This document shows, piece after piece, positions 1-7,536 of a DNA stretch of 64,000 nucleotides. Location of the stretch: positions 18,730-82,729 of the forward strand of contig NZ_RCIQ01000010.1 of the NCBI RefSeq assembly GCF_004000255.1, in the 5' to 3' direction. Position numbers and translations under genes: made by a program. Every line of letters starts with the position of its first letter. Within the stretch, counting starts at the first letter, position 1. The notes below the pieces were generated by a model that worked only from the letters and a program-made list of their open reading frames with translations, was not told where the DNA came from and ran no database searches. This stretch comes from Nioella ostreopsis. Lineage in GTDB: Bacteria; Pseudomonadota; Alphaproteobacteria; Rhodobacterales; Rhodobacteraceae.

Positions 1-938
1 ATGTTACGAAGCCCCGGCATGCTGACCGTCAGACCGGACGCAGAGGAATGGGTCAGGCCAACGAAGGTTTCCGAGCCGAGAAACTCGCACTCCGAGACGC
101 GGCAGGTCAGCCGTCCATTTCCGGCCTCAACCACTTGGACGTCCTCGGCACGCAGTCCAATTTTGTCGTATCCCTCGAAGCCCGGCAGCGCTGCCCCCGC
201 GATAAGCGCCATCGGCGGCGAACCGACGAATTCGGCGACGAATGTATTGGCGGGGCGGTAATAGAGATCCTCGGGTGACCCGGTCTGCTGAATGCGGCCA
301 TCCTTCATCAAGACGACGATATCGGCCATGCTCATGGCTTCGGTCTGGTCGTGGGTGACGTAGATGACCGTGATCCCGAGATCGACTTGCAGTTTCTTTA
401 TGTCCTTTCGAACCGACGCACGCAGCTTTGCGTCGAGATTCGACAGCGGTTCGTCCATCAGGCAAAGTGGCTGGTTGGCGACAATGGCACGGGCGAGCGC
501 TACGCGCTGTCGCTGACCGCCGGACAATTCGCCGGGCTTTCGCGTCTCGTAGCCGAGTAGACCCGTGATCTCCAGTGCGCGGCGAAGCTTCTCCTGACGC
601 TCGGAAGCGCGCACCCTTCGCACCTTGAGGCCAAATACCACGTTCTCGGCAACACTCAAATGCGGAAAGAGCGCGTAGGATTGGAAGACCATCGAAAGGT
701 TGCGCTCGGACGGGGCCGCCGTCGTCACATCGCGCCCGTCGATGGTGATCGTGCCCTCGTCAGGCAACTCCAGCCCTGAAAGAAGGCGCAACGTCGTGGA
801 CTTGCCACAGCCCGACGGCCCCAGAAGCGCCACGAATGAACCGCGCGGAATCGATAGATCGACCTCTTCGACACCGAGCTGGCCGTTCCAACGTTTGGCG
901 ACATTCTCGACGCGCACGAATGGCTCGCTGCTGGTCAT
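1..938 (-). CDS. Sugar-type ABC transporter ATP-binding protein (partial, cut by the left edge)
   Basis: This is the nucleotide-binding subunit of a CUT1-type (MalK/UgpC/MsmK-like) importer, which powers uptake of a sugar or glycerol phosphate at the inner face of the membrane. The first 312 residues are visible. Walker A (GPSGCGKST) is at about residues 40-48, the LSGGQ signature at 138-142 and Walker B (LCLMDEP) at 158-164, followed by a switch histidine in VTHDQTEA. The start of the C-terminal TOBE-like regulatory domain is present before the window edge. The ATG overlaps the stop of the upstream DeoR regulator by ATGA, so the two are co-transcribed. The substrate cannot be told from this fragment. 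Confidence 0.9.
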   Translation of the reverse strand, partial: MTSSEPFVRVENVAKRWNGQLGVEEVDLSIPRGSFVALLGPSGCGKSTTLRLLSGLELPDEGTITIDGRDVTTAAPSERNLSMVFQSYALFPHLSVAENVVFGLKVRRVRASERQEKLRRALEITGLLGYETRKPGELSGGQRQRVALARAIVANQPLCLMDEPLSNLDAKLRASVRKDIKKLQVDLGITVIYVTHDQTEAMSMADIVVLMKDGRIQQTGSPEDLYYRPANTFVAEFVGSPPMALIAGAALPGFEGYDKIGLRAEDVQVVEAGNGRLTCRVSECEFLGSETFVGLTHSSASGLTVSMPGLRN

Positions 939-1711
939 TCGCTGTCCTCTGCAAATATGATTTGGCTGTTCAATGCCTCGATCAGCGGCGCGAACGCCTC
1001 GCCGGGAGCGCGGTCGCAGACCACTAGATCGATATCGGCGATGTTGCCGCCCATAGCCGGAGCAAGGCGCCCGAACTTGCTGTGGTCGATGACCAGAAGC
1101 GATGTTTCGGCATTTTGCCGAAGTCTTTCGGTCGCCCGCACCTCCGCCTGGTGAAATTCCAGCAGGCCGCCATCCACATCCACGCCAGCCGTGCCGAAGA
1201 TCGCAAATTCAGCGCGGTAGCGACCGAAGAAAGCGACGACCTCCTCGCCGACGAAATCGCGGTCCGGAAGACGCAGTTCGCCCCCAGGCAGAATGATCCG
1301 GTTGGAGACCTCTTCGCTCAGTGCCATCGCCGCGCTAAGATTGTTCGTGATCACCGTCAGCTCTTTGCGCCGATGCAGCGCCCTGGCCACGCCTAGGGCT
1401 GTTGAACCTATCGAGATGAAAAGCGTCGCACCATCAGGGATCCGGGAGGCTGCGATCTCGCCGATGGCGCGCTTGCCGACAAGGTTGGTGCCAGCGCGCT
1501 GATCGAATGGAGTGTTCAGCCTGTCCTCGGCCAGCTCAATCCGGCCATGAGCCCGGCGCAGCCCGTCACTGTCGCTGAGCATGTCGAGATCGCGCCGGAT
1601 CGTCTGGGTCGAGACACCGAGCATGTCTGCAAGAGCTCCCACGCTGATTGCACCGCGTTCCTGCACGATCTGCTGGATCAAGTCCCGCCGTCTGATCTTT
1701 TTCGACGCCAC
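935..1711 (-). CDS. DeoR/GlpR-family transcriptional regulator
   Basis: This 258-residue regulator has an N-terminal DeoR helix-turn-helix (about residues 5-58, with VSTQTIRRDLDML) and a C-terminal sugar-phosphate sensor domain containing SIGSTALGVA and DHSKFGR. The family normally represses carbohydrate uptake and catabolic genes and is released by a phosphorylated sugar. The frame stays open further upstream, but the GTG at 1711 follows an AGGAG ribosome-binding site by six bases and starts directly before the helix-turn-helix, so I chose it. Its stop overlaps the start of the ABC ATPase. It probably controls that transporter and perhaps the divergent HAD gene. Confidence 0.88.
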   Translation of the reverse strand: MASKKIRRRDLIQQIVQERGAISVGALADMLGVSTQTIRRDLDMLSDSDGLRRAHGRIELAEDRLNTPFDQRAGTNLVGKRAIGEIAASRIPDGATLFISIGSTALGVARALHRRKELTVITNNLSAAMALSEEVSNRIILPGGELRLPDRDFVGEEVVAFFGRYRAEFAIFGTAGVDVDGGLLEFHQAEVRATERLRQNAETSLLVIDHSKFGRLAPAMGGNIADIDLVVCDRAPGEAFAPLIEALNSQIIFAEDSE

Positions 1712-1901
1712 GCGATTCTCCTGTTGCTTTGAGCAAAGTCTATGGCTCGAGATGCAACATAACAACATTTTTCTGAGTCCCTCGGTCGGACTGAAGGCGG
1801 ATGCTCGCAACGAGTTTGAGTATTTTTTATTCTTTTTCAAAGCACAAAGATGTCTCACAGAGATCCTGCTGATCAGTGCGCCTGCCCAGCGCATCGCAAT
1901 A

Positions 1902-1917
1902 TTTTGTCGTTTTGTCG
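1902..1917. promoter_or_regulatory. Tandem TTTTGTCG repeat in the divergent promoter region, possible DeoR operator
   Basis: Two adjacent copies of TTTTGTCG lie within the AT-rich 298-base region between the DeoR gene and the HAD gene. Short direct repeats of this general type are common operators for sugar-responsive DeoR regulators. Assignment to the neighbouring DeoR protein is inference. Confidence 0.3.
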
Positions 1918-2009
1918 TTTTTTTCTTCCAATTCTGCTTTGGCAATCCTACGGTTCGAAGCGCGAGCCCCTAAGGTCTCGCCCAGCAGAGCAAGAGGCCG
2001 CCATCCGCC

Positions 2010-2894
2010 ATGGAGAGTGTTGAAAGCATCTTTAGCCGCTACGAGTATGTGCGACCGCGTATGCCTACGGCCTCCTTCGAAGCTGACACTCGCAACATCG
2101 CTTCATTGCTCGACATTACCGAGGAGATCGACGCATTCGTTTTTGATGCGTTCGGCGTTCTGAATGTCGGAGAAGTCCCCATCCCGGGCGCGGCTGCTAG
2201 ACTGGATCAACTGCGCGCCCTCGGGTGCGCGATCCGTATCCTATCGAACGCGGCAAGTTATCATCATGATCGCGCCGTGGAAAAGTTCCGCAAGCTGGGG
2301 ATAATAGTCGCCCCCGAGGAAATCGTGACCAGCCGGGATGCAACGCTTCCGGCGTTAGGTCCTGGGCGTTGGGGTTGTATCGCGGCGCCATCCGACGATC
2401 TGTCTGATGTGCCTGCTCAGACCACCAGACTGCTGGACAATCCTGCCGACTATGCGTCTGTCGACGCTTTCTTGTTCCTATCTACCGAGATCTGGACCTC
2501 TGAACGGCAAAAAATCCTACAGCAAGCGCTGGAACAGCGGCCACGGCCGGTGATGATTGCGAATGCCGACCTCGTGGCGCCACGGGAAGGCGGTTTCACT
2601 TTGGAGCCGGGTCATTTCGGGCATTTGCTCGTGGACCGGGGCATTCCCAACGTCCGTTTCTTCGGGAAGCCCTTTCCTGAGGTCTACGAGATAGTCGAGA
2701 CCTCTTTGCCGGGCGTCCCCGTTGAACGCATAGCGATGTGCGGCGACACCTTGCACACCGACATCCTCGGCGCAGCTGCGCGCGGCTGGCGCACAGTGCT
2801 TGTTTCCCGAGATGGGTTATTTTCCGGCGAAGATGTCCCGACATACTGCCTCTCGTCAAACATACGACCCACCTGGCATCTTTCTCGCATCTGA
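2010..2894 (+). CDS. HAD-superfamily class IIA-like hydrolase
   Basis: This 294-residue cytosolic protein has the layout of NagD-like class IIA HAD enzymes. Motif I is FDAFGVLN at about residues 50-57, a lid-type insertion follows, motif III is in FGKPFPEVY, and motif IV is CGDTLHTDILGA. Such enzymes usually dephosphorylate sugar phosphates or nucleotides. The second aspartate of the DxD motif is replaced by Phe, as in subfamilies with a DxWGVL-like motif, so ordinary phosphatase activity is uncertain. The ATG follows AAGAGG. It is divergent from the DeoR/ABC operon and may act on the imported compound, which is inference. Confidence 0.8.
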   Translation: MESVESIFSRYEYVRPRMPTASFEADTRNIASLLDITEEIDAFVFDAFGVLNVGEVPIPGAAARLDQLRALGCAIRILSNAASYHHDRAVEKFRKLGIIVAPEEIVTSRDATLPALGPGRWGCIAAPSDDLSDVPAQTTRLLDNPADYASVDAFLFLSTEIWTSERQKILQQALEQRPRPVMIANADLVAPREGGFTLEPGHFGHLLVDRGIPNVRFFGKPFPEVYEIVETSLPGVPVERIAMCGDTLHTDILGAAARGWRTVLVSRDGLFSGEDVPTYCLSSNIRPTWHLSRI

Positions 2895-3053
2895 GGTCTT
2901 TTTGAGCTGCCAGCAAAAGTGTAGGGACTTTGTGTTTTAAGCATGAAAGACACCTTCTGGGACCTAGACGTCATCTGACGGTTTTGCTCGGGGATACAGG
3001 ACCCGTTTAGGGCACCATGCTTCAATCGTGAAAAATGCGTGAGGTGCAAATCA

Positions 3054-4304
3054 CTAGTTCGATGAAATCAAAAACAACGCCCAGTCCTCCATCATCTGCC
3101 TCCGCTTTTCCAACAGGTCCGTCCTGCGGTATGCACGTTCGACTTCATTGCCGACCTGGTGTGCTAAAGCGAGCTCGGCCATCTCGGCGGGGTAATCGGT
3201 CATCTCTGCAGCCCAATCCCGGAACGAGGAACGTAGTCCGTGCGGCACTGCGGGTCGTCCCGACCGGTGATCAAGAAACCCCTTCCCTCCCAACTCAAGG
3301 TCGAGTGCGTGCGCGCGCTTCATCGCCTTGGAAATTGTCGCATCCGATAGCGCTCCGCCACGATGGGCCGTGAAAAGTAGATCGGATCCGAGGAACCTCG
3401 GAGTGGCCTCAAGCACCGCACATGCGGCGTTCGCAAGCGGAACCCGGTGCTCGCGCGCTGCTTTCATGCGCTCCGACGAAATCGTCCATAGCCTCCGCTT
3501 CAGGTCAATCTCTGTCCAATCCGCTCCGCGAACCTCGCCGCTCCTCGCCGCGGTCAGCGCGACAAGTTGAAGGGCGCGAGCCCCCATTCCTTCGATGCTT
3601 TTTACCCGCTCAAACCACCGTGGGAGATCTGTGAGCCCAACGGCCGGATGGCTGACAACTTTCGAGACGCGATCAGGCTTAGGGAGCATCTCTTTCAGGT
3701 GACCCGCCCAACGAGCGGGATTCTCACCATCGTAGTGACCATGCGCCTTGGCCCACTCGAAGACTTCCTCCAGTCTCTGGCGCAGGCGCTTCGCCGTCGG
3801 CGTCTTTCCAAGCCAGATTGGCTCTAGCACATTCAAGATATCCCGCGCGTCGATTTCTGCAGTAGGCTTTAATTTAAGGGACGGCAGGGCGTGCTGACGG
3901 ACCGAGCTGAGCCAGTTCCGCGCATGCTTGTCGCTGCCGAGCTCAGGCCGTTTCTTGGCGTAAAAGAATTCCTCGACAACATCGCCGAAGGGCTTTCCTC
4001 GATGCTGGGAGGCACGCAGAGTCAGCATCGCTTCACGACGTTCCTCTATCGGATCGCCACCGCGTGCGATCACCGCCTTGGCCTCGCGAGCGAGGTGTCT
4101 GGCTTCTGCAAGACCGACATCCGGAAACGGTCCAAGACCCATCTCCCGTCTCTTTGAGCCAATGGTCGCGCGAAGGATCCATGACCTAGCGCCGGTGTCC
4201 GAGACATTGAGGTAAAGGCCTGTCACACCGCCCACGGCGTGAAGGCCAGGGTCCGTCAGGCGGCGCAACTCGAGAGGCGAAAGCTCTTTAGGTTTCCTTG
4301 GCAT
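3054..4304 (-). CDS. P4-type tyrosine recombinase/integrase
   Basis: This is a full-length 416-residue integrase. The N-terminal arm-binding domain (DUF4102 type, about residues 1-95, with GLYLNVSDTGARSW and MGLGPFPDVGLAEAR) is followed by a core-binding domain and a catalytic domain. The catalytic residues are visible: Arg in LTAARSGEVRGADW, HGLR in HGLRSSFRDW, His in LALAHQ and Tyr in AYRRTD. The enzyme integrates and excises genomic islands and prophages, usually at a tRNA or tmRNA gene. No tRNA is visible on either side and no excisionase or phage genes are nearby, so it probably marks the edge of an island or its remnant. Confidence 0.93.
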   Translation of the reverse strand: MPRKPKELSPLELRRLTDPGLHAVGGVTGLYLNVSDTGARSWILRATIGSKRREMGLGPFPDVGLAEARHLAREAKAVIARGGDPIEERREAMLTLRASQHRGKPFGDVVEEFFYAKKRPELGSDKHARNWLSSVRQHALPSLKLKPTAEIDARDILNVLEPIWLGKTPTAKRLRQRLEEVFEWAKAHGHYDGENPARWAGHLKEMLPKPDRVSKVVSHPAVGLTDLPRWFERVKSIEGMGARALQLVALTAARSGEVRGADWTEIDLKRRLWTISSERMKAAREHRVPLANAACAVLEATPRFLGSDLLFTAHRGGALSDATISKAMKRAHALDLELGGKGFLDHRSGRPAVPHGLRSSFRDWAAEMTDYPAEMAELALAHQVGNEVERAYRRTDLLEKRRQMMEDWALFLISSN

Positions 4305-4559
4305 CTATCCCGCCATCCATCCCACCAACATCGAAATGCTTGCCTACAACATGCTGCACCAGGATGAAACAAGAAACCTTGTAAATAATTGTTTTTCCTA
4401 TGATATGAAGATTTCTATCATTCCATGTGAAAGCCCATGCAACGCCATCGCTGCGGACCTACGGGCTGCCACTTCCTTCACATCACGACCGGTTTCGAGC
4501 AGCGCGCCTTCGGGCTTTGCGTTTGGTTCAGCCTGTTATCTGCTTATAAACAAATAAAA
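4305..4559. other. AT-rich intergenic stretch upstream of the integrase; no gene seen
   Basis: No convincing coding frame or tRNA-like fold is visible. The stretch is clearly more AT-rich than the genes to its right, especially around 4370-4430, and probably holds the integrase promoter and possibly one end of an integrated element. I could not find a matching direct repeat elsewhere in the window that would define an attachment site. Confidence 0.5.
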
Positions 4560-4586
4560 CCCCGGTCGGATCGAGTCCGGCCGGGG
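4560..4586 (-). terminator. Rho-independent terminator of the RidA gene
   Basis: An 11-base stem with one G-U pair and a five-base loop is followed, on the minus strand, by the T-rich run TTTTATTTGTTTAT. It lies about 24 bases past the RidA stop codon. Confidence 0.8.
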
Positions 4587-4609
4587 TCTTGGGTTGCGGG
4601 GGGACGGGG

Positions 4610-4984
4610 TCAGCCGATGGCTGCCAGTGCCAGCACTTCGATGCGGTAGTGGGGCTTGGCCATGCGGGCCTCGACGCAAACGCGGGTCGGCGGGGTGATG
4701 TCGGACACCCAGTCATCCCAGACCGCGTTCATGCCGTCATAATCTTCCATCTCGCGCAGCCAGATCTGGACAGAGATAAGGTTTTCGCGGGCAGCCCCGG
4801 CTTCGGCCAGCAGCGCATCGACCTTGGCGAAGACGTCGCGGGACTGCGCGGCGATGTCACCATCTTCCAGCTGCGACACCTGACCGGCGAGGTGGACAAG
4901 GCCGTTATGCGTGGCAATGGCCGAAAAACGGGGGGAGCCGCCGAGTTTGGTCACGGGGGCGGCGGCGTTGGTCATCATGTTCAT
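4610..4984 (-). CDS. RidA-family (YjgF/YER057c/UK114) protein
   Basis: This 124-residue protein matches the small trimeric RidA family. Family members hydrolyse reactive enamine/imine intermediates or act in amine catabolism. The C-terminal PPTRVCVEARMAKPHYRIEV segment aligns with the family active-site strand, including its conserved Arg (in TRVCVEA). The start at MNMMTNAAAP fits the usual length; longer upstream frames would begin at TTG and add an unconserved tail. It is divergent from the LysR gene at 5101, which suggests a link to that regulator and to the amine or aldehyde catabolic genes beyond it. The exact substrate is unknown. Confidence 0.88.
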   Translation of the reverse strand: MNMMTNAAAPVTKLGGSPRFSAIATHNGLVHLAGQVSQLEDGDIAAQSRDVFAKVDALLAEAGAARENLISVQIWLREMEDYDGMNAVWDDWVSDITPPTRVCVEARMAKPHYRIEVLALAAIG

Positions 4985-5071
4985 GGGGGTGGAGGTCCAG
5001 TTGCGTTTCGAACATCGGCAGGCATAGCTGCGCACCAGAGATTGCAACAGACTCAATTTTGTGGAATTTAT

Positions 5072-5086
5072 TTCAGAAAATCTGAA
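5072..5086. promoter_or_regulatory. Inverted repeat TTCAGA-AAA-TCTGAA in the RidA/LysR divergent promoter
   Basis: A perfect 6-bp inverted repeat with a three-base centre lies 14 bases before the LysR start codon. Divergent LysR genes usually bind between themselves and their neighbour, so this is a candidate operator. No consensus is available to test it. Confidence 0.3.
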
Positions 5087-5100
5087 CTGGAGGGGCGCCT

Positions 5101-5982
5101 TTGTCCATCAAGATCGAAATGCTGCGCTGCTTCCGGGCCGTGGTGGATCAGGGCTCGCTGGCCGAGGCCGCCGCAGAGCTGGGGCGCACACCCTCTGCCG
5201 TGTCGATGATGCTGAAGCAGTTCGAGGAGCATATCGGCGCGCCCCTGTTCGAGACCGCCCGGAAATCGCGCCTCACCCCCCTTGGTCAGTTGATTCATGC
5301 CGAAGCCCGGCGGGAGCTGGACCATTTCGACCGCACCGTTTCCACGATCGAGGGGCTGTCGCGGGCAGAGCTCGGTTTTGTCCGGCTGTCGGTCACACCC
5401 TCGCTGGCGCAATCTGTCCTGCCGCCTATCCTGCAGCGCTTTCTTCTGGATCACCCCAATGTGCGCGTCGATATGGCGGACATGGATTCCGCCGCCGTAC
5501 ACGAAGACCTCAAGGCGGAACGGGCGGATATCGGTCTGGCCAGTATAGGCGCATTACAGGGCTTCGATTGCCGCCCGTTGTTTTCCGACCGCTTCGGCGT
5601 GATCTGCCGCCGTGATCACCCGCTGGCGCGAGACTGGGATCAGCTGACCTGGGCCGATCTGGACGGTGTGGATTTCATTGCCAATGGGCTGTGCAGCCAG
5701 ATCCGGCACGAGGGCTTTGCCCCGATCCTGGACAAAGCGCGGCTGATGGTGCGCAACACGGCTTCGCTTCTGGGGTTGGTCAAGGCCGGTGTCGGCATCA
5801 CCGTGCTGCCCCGGCTGGTTGTGCTGCCCGAGTTCACCGATCTCGCGTTCCTGCCCCTGGCCGATACGGATGCGCGGCGAGAGGTCTGGATGATCACCCA
5901 GCCAAGGCAAATGCTGACCCCCGCCGCACGGGCCTTGGCCGAGTCGATCCGACATGCGCGGATCACCGGTGTGGATCACTGA
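5101..5982 (+). CDS. LysR-family transcriptional regulator
   Basis: This is a 293-residue LysR regulator. The N-terminal winged helix-turn-helix includes GSLAEAAAELGRTPSAVSMMLKQ at about residues 18-40. A periplasmic-binding-protein-like effector domain covers roughly residues 90-285, ending with GLVKAGVGITVLPRL. The start is TTG, seven bases after GGAGG and directly at the conserved family N-terminus. It sits between the divergent RidA gene and the co-directional aldehyde dehydrogenase operon, so it probably senses a substrate or intermediate of that pathway and activates it. That target assignment is inferred from position. Confidence 0.92.
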   Translation: MSIKIEMLRCFRAVVDQGSLAEAAAELGRTPSAVSMMLKQFEEHIGAPLFETARKSRLTPLGQLIHAEARRELDHFDRTVSTIEGLSRAELGFVRLSVTPSLAQSVLPPILQRFLLDHPNVRVDMADMDSAAVHEDLKAERADIGLASIGALQGFDCRPLFSDRFGVICRRDHPLARDWDQLTWADLDGVDFIANGLCSQIRHEGFAPILDKARLMVRNTASLLGLVKAGVGITVLPRLVVLPEFTDLAFLPLADTDARREVWMITQPRQMLTPAARALAESIRHARITGVDH

Positions 5983-6002
5983 CTTCAGTTCTTCTTAAGC
6001 AA

Positions 6003-6029
6003 ATTCAATTTCTTTGCGTTTGATTGAAT
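6003..6029. promoter_or_regulatory. Inverted repeat ATTCAAT-N13-ATTGAAT upstream of the aldehyde dehydrogenase operon
   Basis: Seven-base arms are perfectly complementary and separated by 13 bases. The repeat lies in the AT-rich 102-base gap between the LysR gene and the aldehyde dehydrogenase start. It is a plausible LysR binding site, by position only. Confidence 0.35.
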
Positions 6030-6084
6030 CCTCGCTCTATGGCCCTCTCCCGCAATAAAATGCGCGCAGAAAGAGGACCGCCAG

Positions 6085-7536
6085 ATGACCGAGACAAAGC
6101 TGAATTACATCGCCGGGGACTGGGTGTCGGGGAGTTCCGAGATCGAGAACCGCAACCCGTCGGATCTGAGCGACCTTGTCGGCCTGTTCACCCAAGCCAG
6201 CGCTTCGCAGCTTGACGACGCGCTGGAGGCCGCCACCCGCGCGCAGGCGGAATGGGCTGCCTACGGGATGGAACGCAAGCAGGCCGTGCTGATGAATATC
6301 GGCAATGAGCTGATGGCACGCGCCGAGGAGCTTGGCACGCTGCTGTCCCGCGAGGAAGGCAAGCCGCTGGCCGAGGGCAAGGGCGAGGTCTACCGCGCCG
6401 GGCAGTTCTTCACCTACTACGCGGCCGAATGCCTGCGGCAACTGGGCGAGAATGCCGACAGCGTGCGCGCGGGGGTGGAGATCGACGTGCGCCGCGAACC
6501 TGTGGGCGTCGTGGCGGTGATTTCCCCTTGGAACTTCCCGACCGCGACGGCGAGTTGGAAGATCGCACCGGCGCTCTGCTACGGCAACGCCGTGATCTGG
6601 AAGCCTGCCAACGCGACCCCCGCCAGCGCCGTCGCGCTGACCGAGATCATCAGCCGCCAGGACATCCCGAAGGGGCTCTTCAACCTTGTCATGGGCGCAG
6701 GCCGCGACGTGGGTCAGCGGCTGGTGGAAAGCCCGCGCATTAACGCCATTTCCTTCACCGGATCGGTCCCCGTGGGGCGCGGCATCGCCATGGCTGCGGT
6801 GCAGAACTTTACCAAGATCCAGGCCGAGATGGGGTCGAAGAACGCGCTCGCCGTGATGGATGACGCCGATCTGGACCTTGCTGTAACGCTGGCCCTTGGC
6901 GGCGCCTTCGGCGGCACCGGACAGAAATGCACCGCGTCCTCGCGGCTGGTGGTGCATGAGGGCATCCACGATGCCTTTGTCGAAAAACTGGTGGCGGGCG
7001 CGAAGGCGATGAAAGTCGGTCATGCGCTGGCCGCTGGCACCCAGATGGGACCTGTCGTCAGCCAGCAGCAGCTGGACGAAAACCTCGCCTATGTGGAGCT
7101 TGGCACATCCGAGGGCGCAGAACTGGCCTGCGGCGGCCAGCGCCTCAACATGGAAACCGAGGGCTACTACATGTCCCCCGGCGTGTTCCTGAACACGACG
7201 AACGCCATGCGCATCAACCGCGAGGAAATGTTCGCGCCGCTCACCTCCGTAATCAAGGTGGGCAGCTATGACGAGGCGCTGGCGACGGTCAACGACACCA
7301 ATTTCGGCCTGACCTCGGGCATCGTCACCCGCTCCATCGCGCGGGCCACCCATTTCCGCCGCAACGCCCGCACCGGCGTGGTCACCGTCAACCTGCCCAC
7401 GGCGGGCACCGACTATCACGTCCCCTTCGGCGGACGCGGCGACAGCAGCTACGGCCCGCGCGAACAGGGCCGCACGGCGGCGGAATTCTACACCACCGTG
7501 AAGACCGCCTATATCTCTGCGGGGGCACCGGAATGA
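6085..7536 (+). CDS. NAD(P)-dependent aldehyde dehydrogenase, semialdehyde dehydrogenase type
   Basis: This 483-residue enzyme oxidises an aldehyde, probably a carboxylic semialdehyde, to the acid in the cytosol. The full ALDH set is present: SPWNFP with the catalytic Asn at about 150, FTGS at 224-227, the general base Glu in QAEMGSKN at 248, and the nucleophile Cys in GTGQKCTASSR at 282. The C-terminal VPFGGRGDSSYGPREQGR segment resembles 2-oxoglutarate semialdehyde dehydrogenases more than succinic semialdehyde enzymes. An AGAGGA site precedes the ATG. Its stop overlaps the next gene by ATGA, so the two are translationally coupled. Confidence 0.9.
   Translation: MTETKLNYIAGDWVSGSSEIENRNPSDLSDLVGLFTQASASQLDDALEAATRAQAEWAAYGMERKQAVLMNIGNELMARAEELGTLLSREEGKPLAEGKGEVYRAGQFFTYYAAECLRQLGENADSVRAGVEIDVRREPVGVVAVISPWNFPTATASWKIAPALCYGNAVIWKPANATPASAVALTEIISRQDIPKGLFNLVMGAGRDVGQRLVESPRINAISFTGSVPVGRGIAMAAVQNFTKIQAEMGSKNALAVMDDADLDLAVTLALGGAFGGTGQKCTASSRLVVHEGIHDAFVEKLVAGAKAMKVGHALAAGTQMGPVVSQQQLDENLAYVELGTSEGAELACGGQRLNMETEGYYMSPGVFLNTTNAMRINREEMFAPLTSVIKVGSYDEALATVNDTNFGLTSGIVTRSIARATHFRRNARTGVVTVNLPTAGTDYHVPFGGRGDSSYGPREQGRTAAEFYTTVKTAYISAGAPE

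Noticed and set aside
1712..1945. In-frame extension of the DeoR gene by 78 codons
   Set aside because: Low-complexity Lys/Ser/Cys-rich sequence with no homology pattern; the GTG at 1711 has a good ribosome-binding site and the correct family start.
2895..3053. tRNA or attachment site next to the integrase 3' end
   Set aside because: No cloverleaf-like sequence and no matching direct repeat could be found.
6037..7419. 460-codon open frame antisense to the aldehyde dehydrogenase gene
   Set aside because: His/Gly/Arg-rich translation typical of the reverse strand of a GC-rich gene, while the plus strand has all ALDH motifs.
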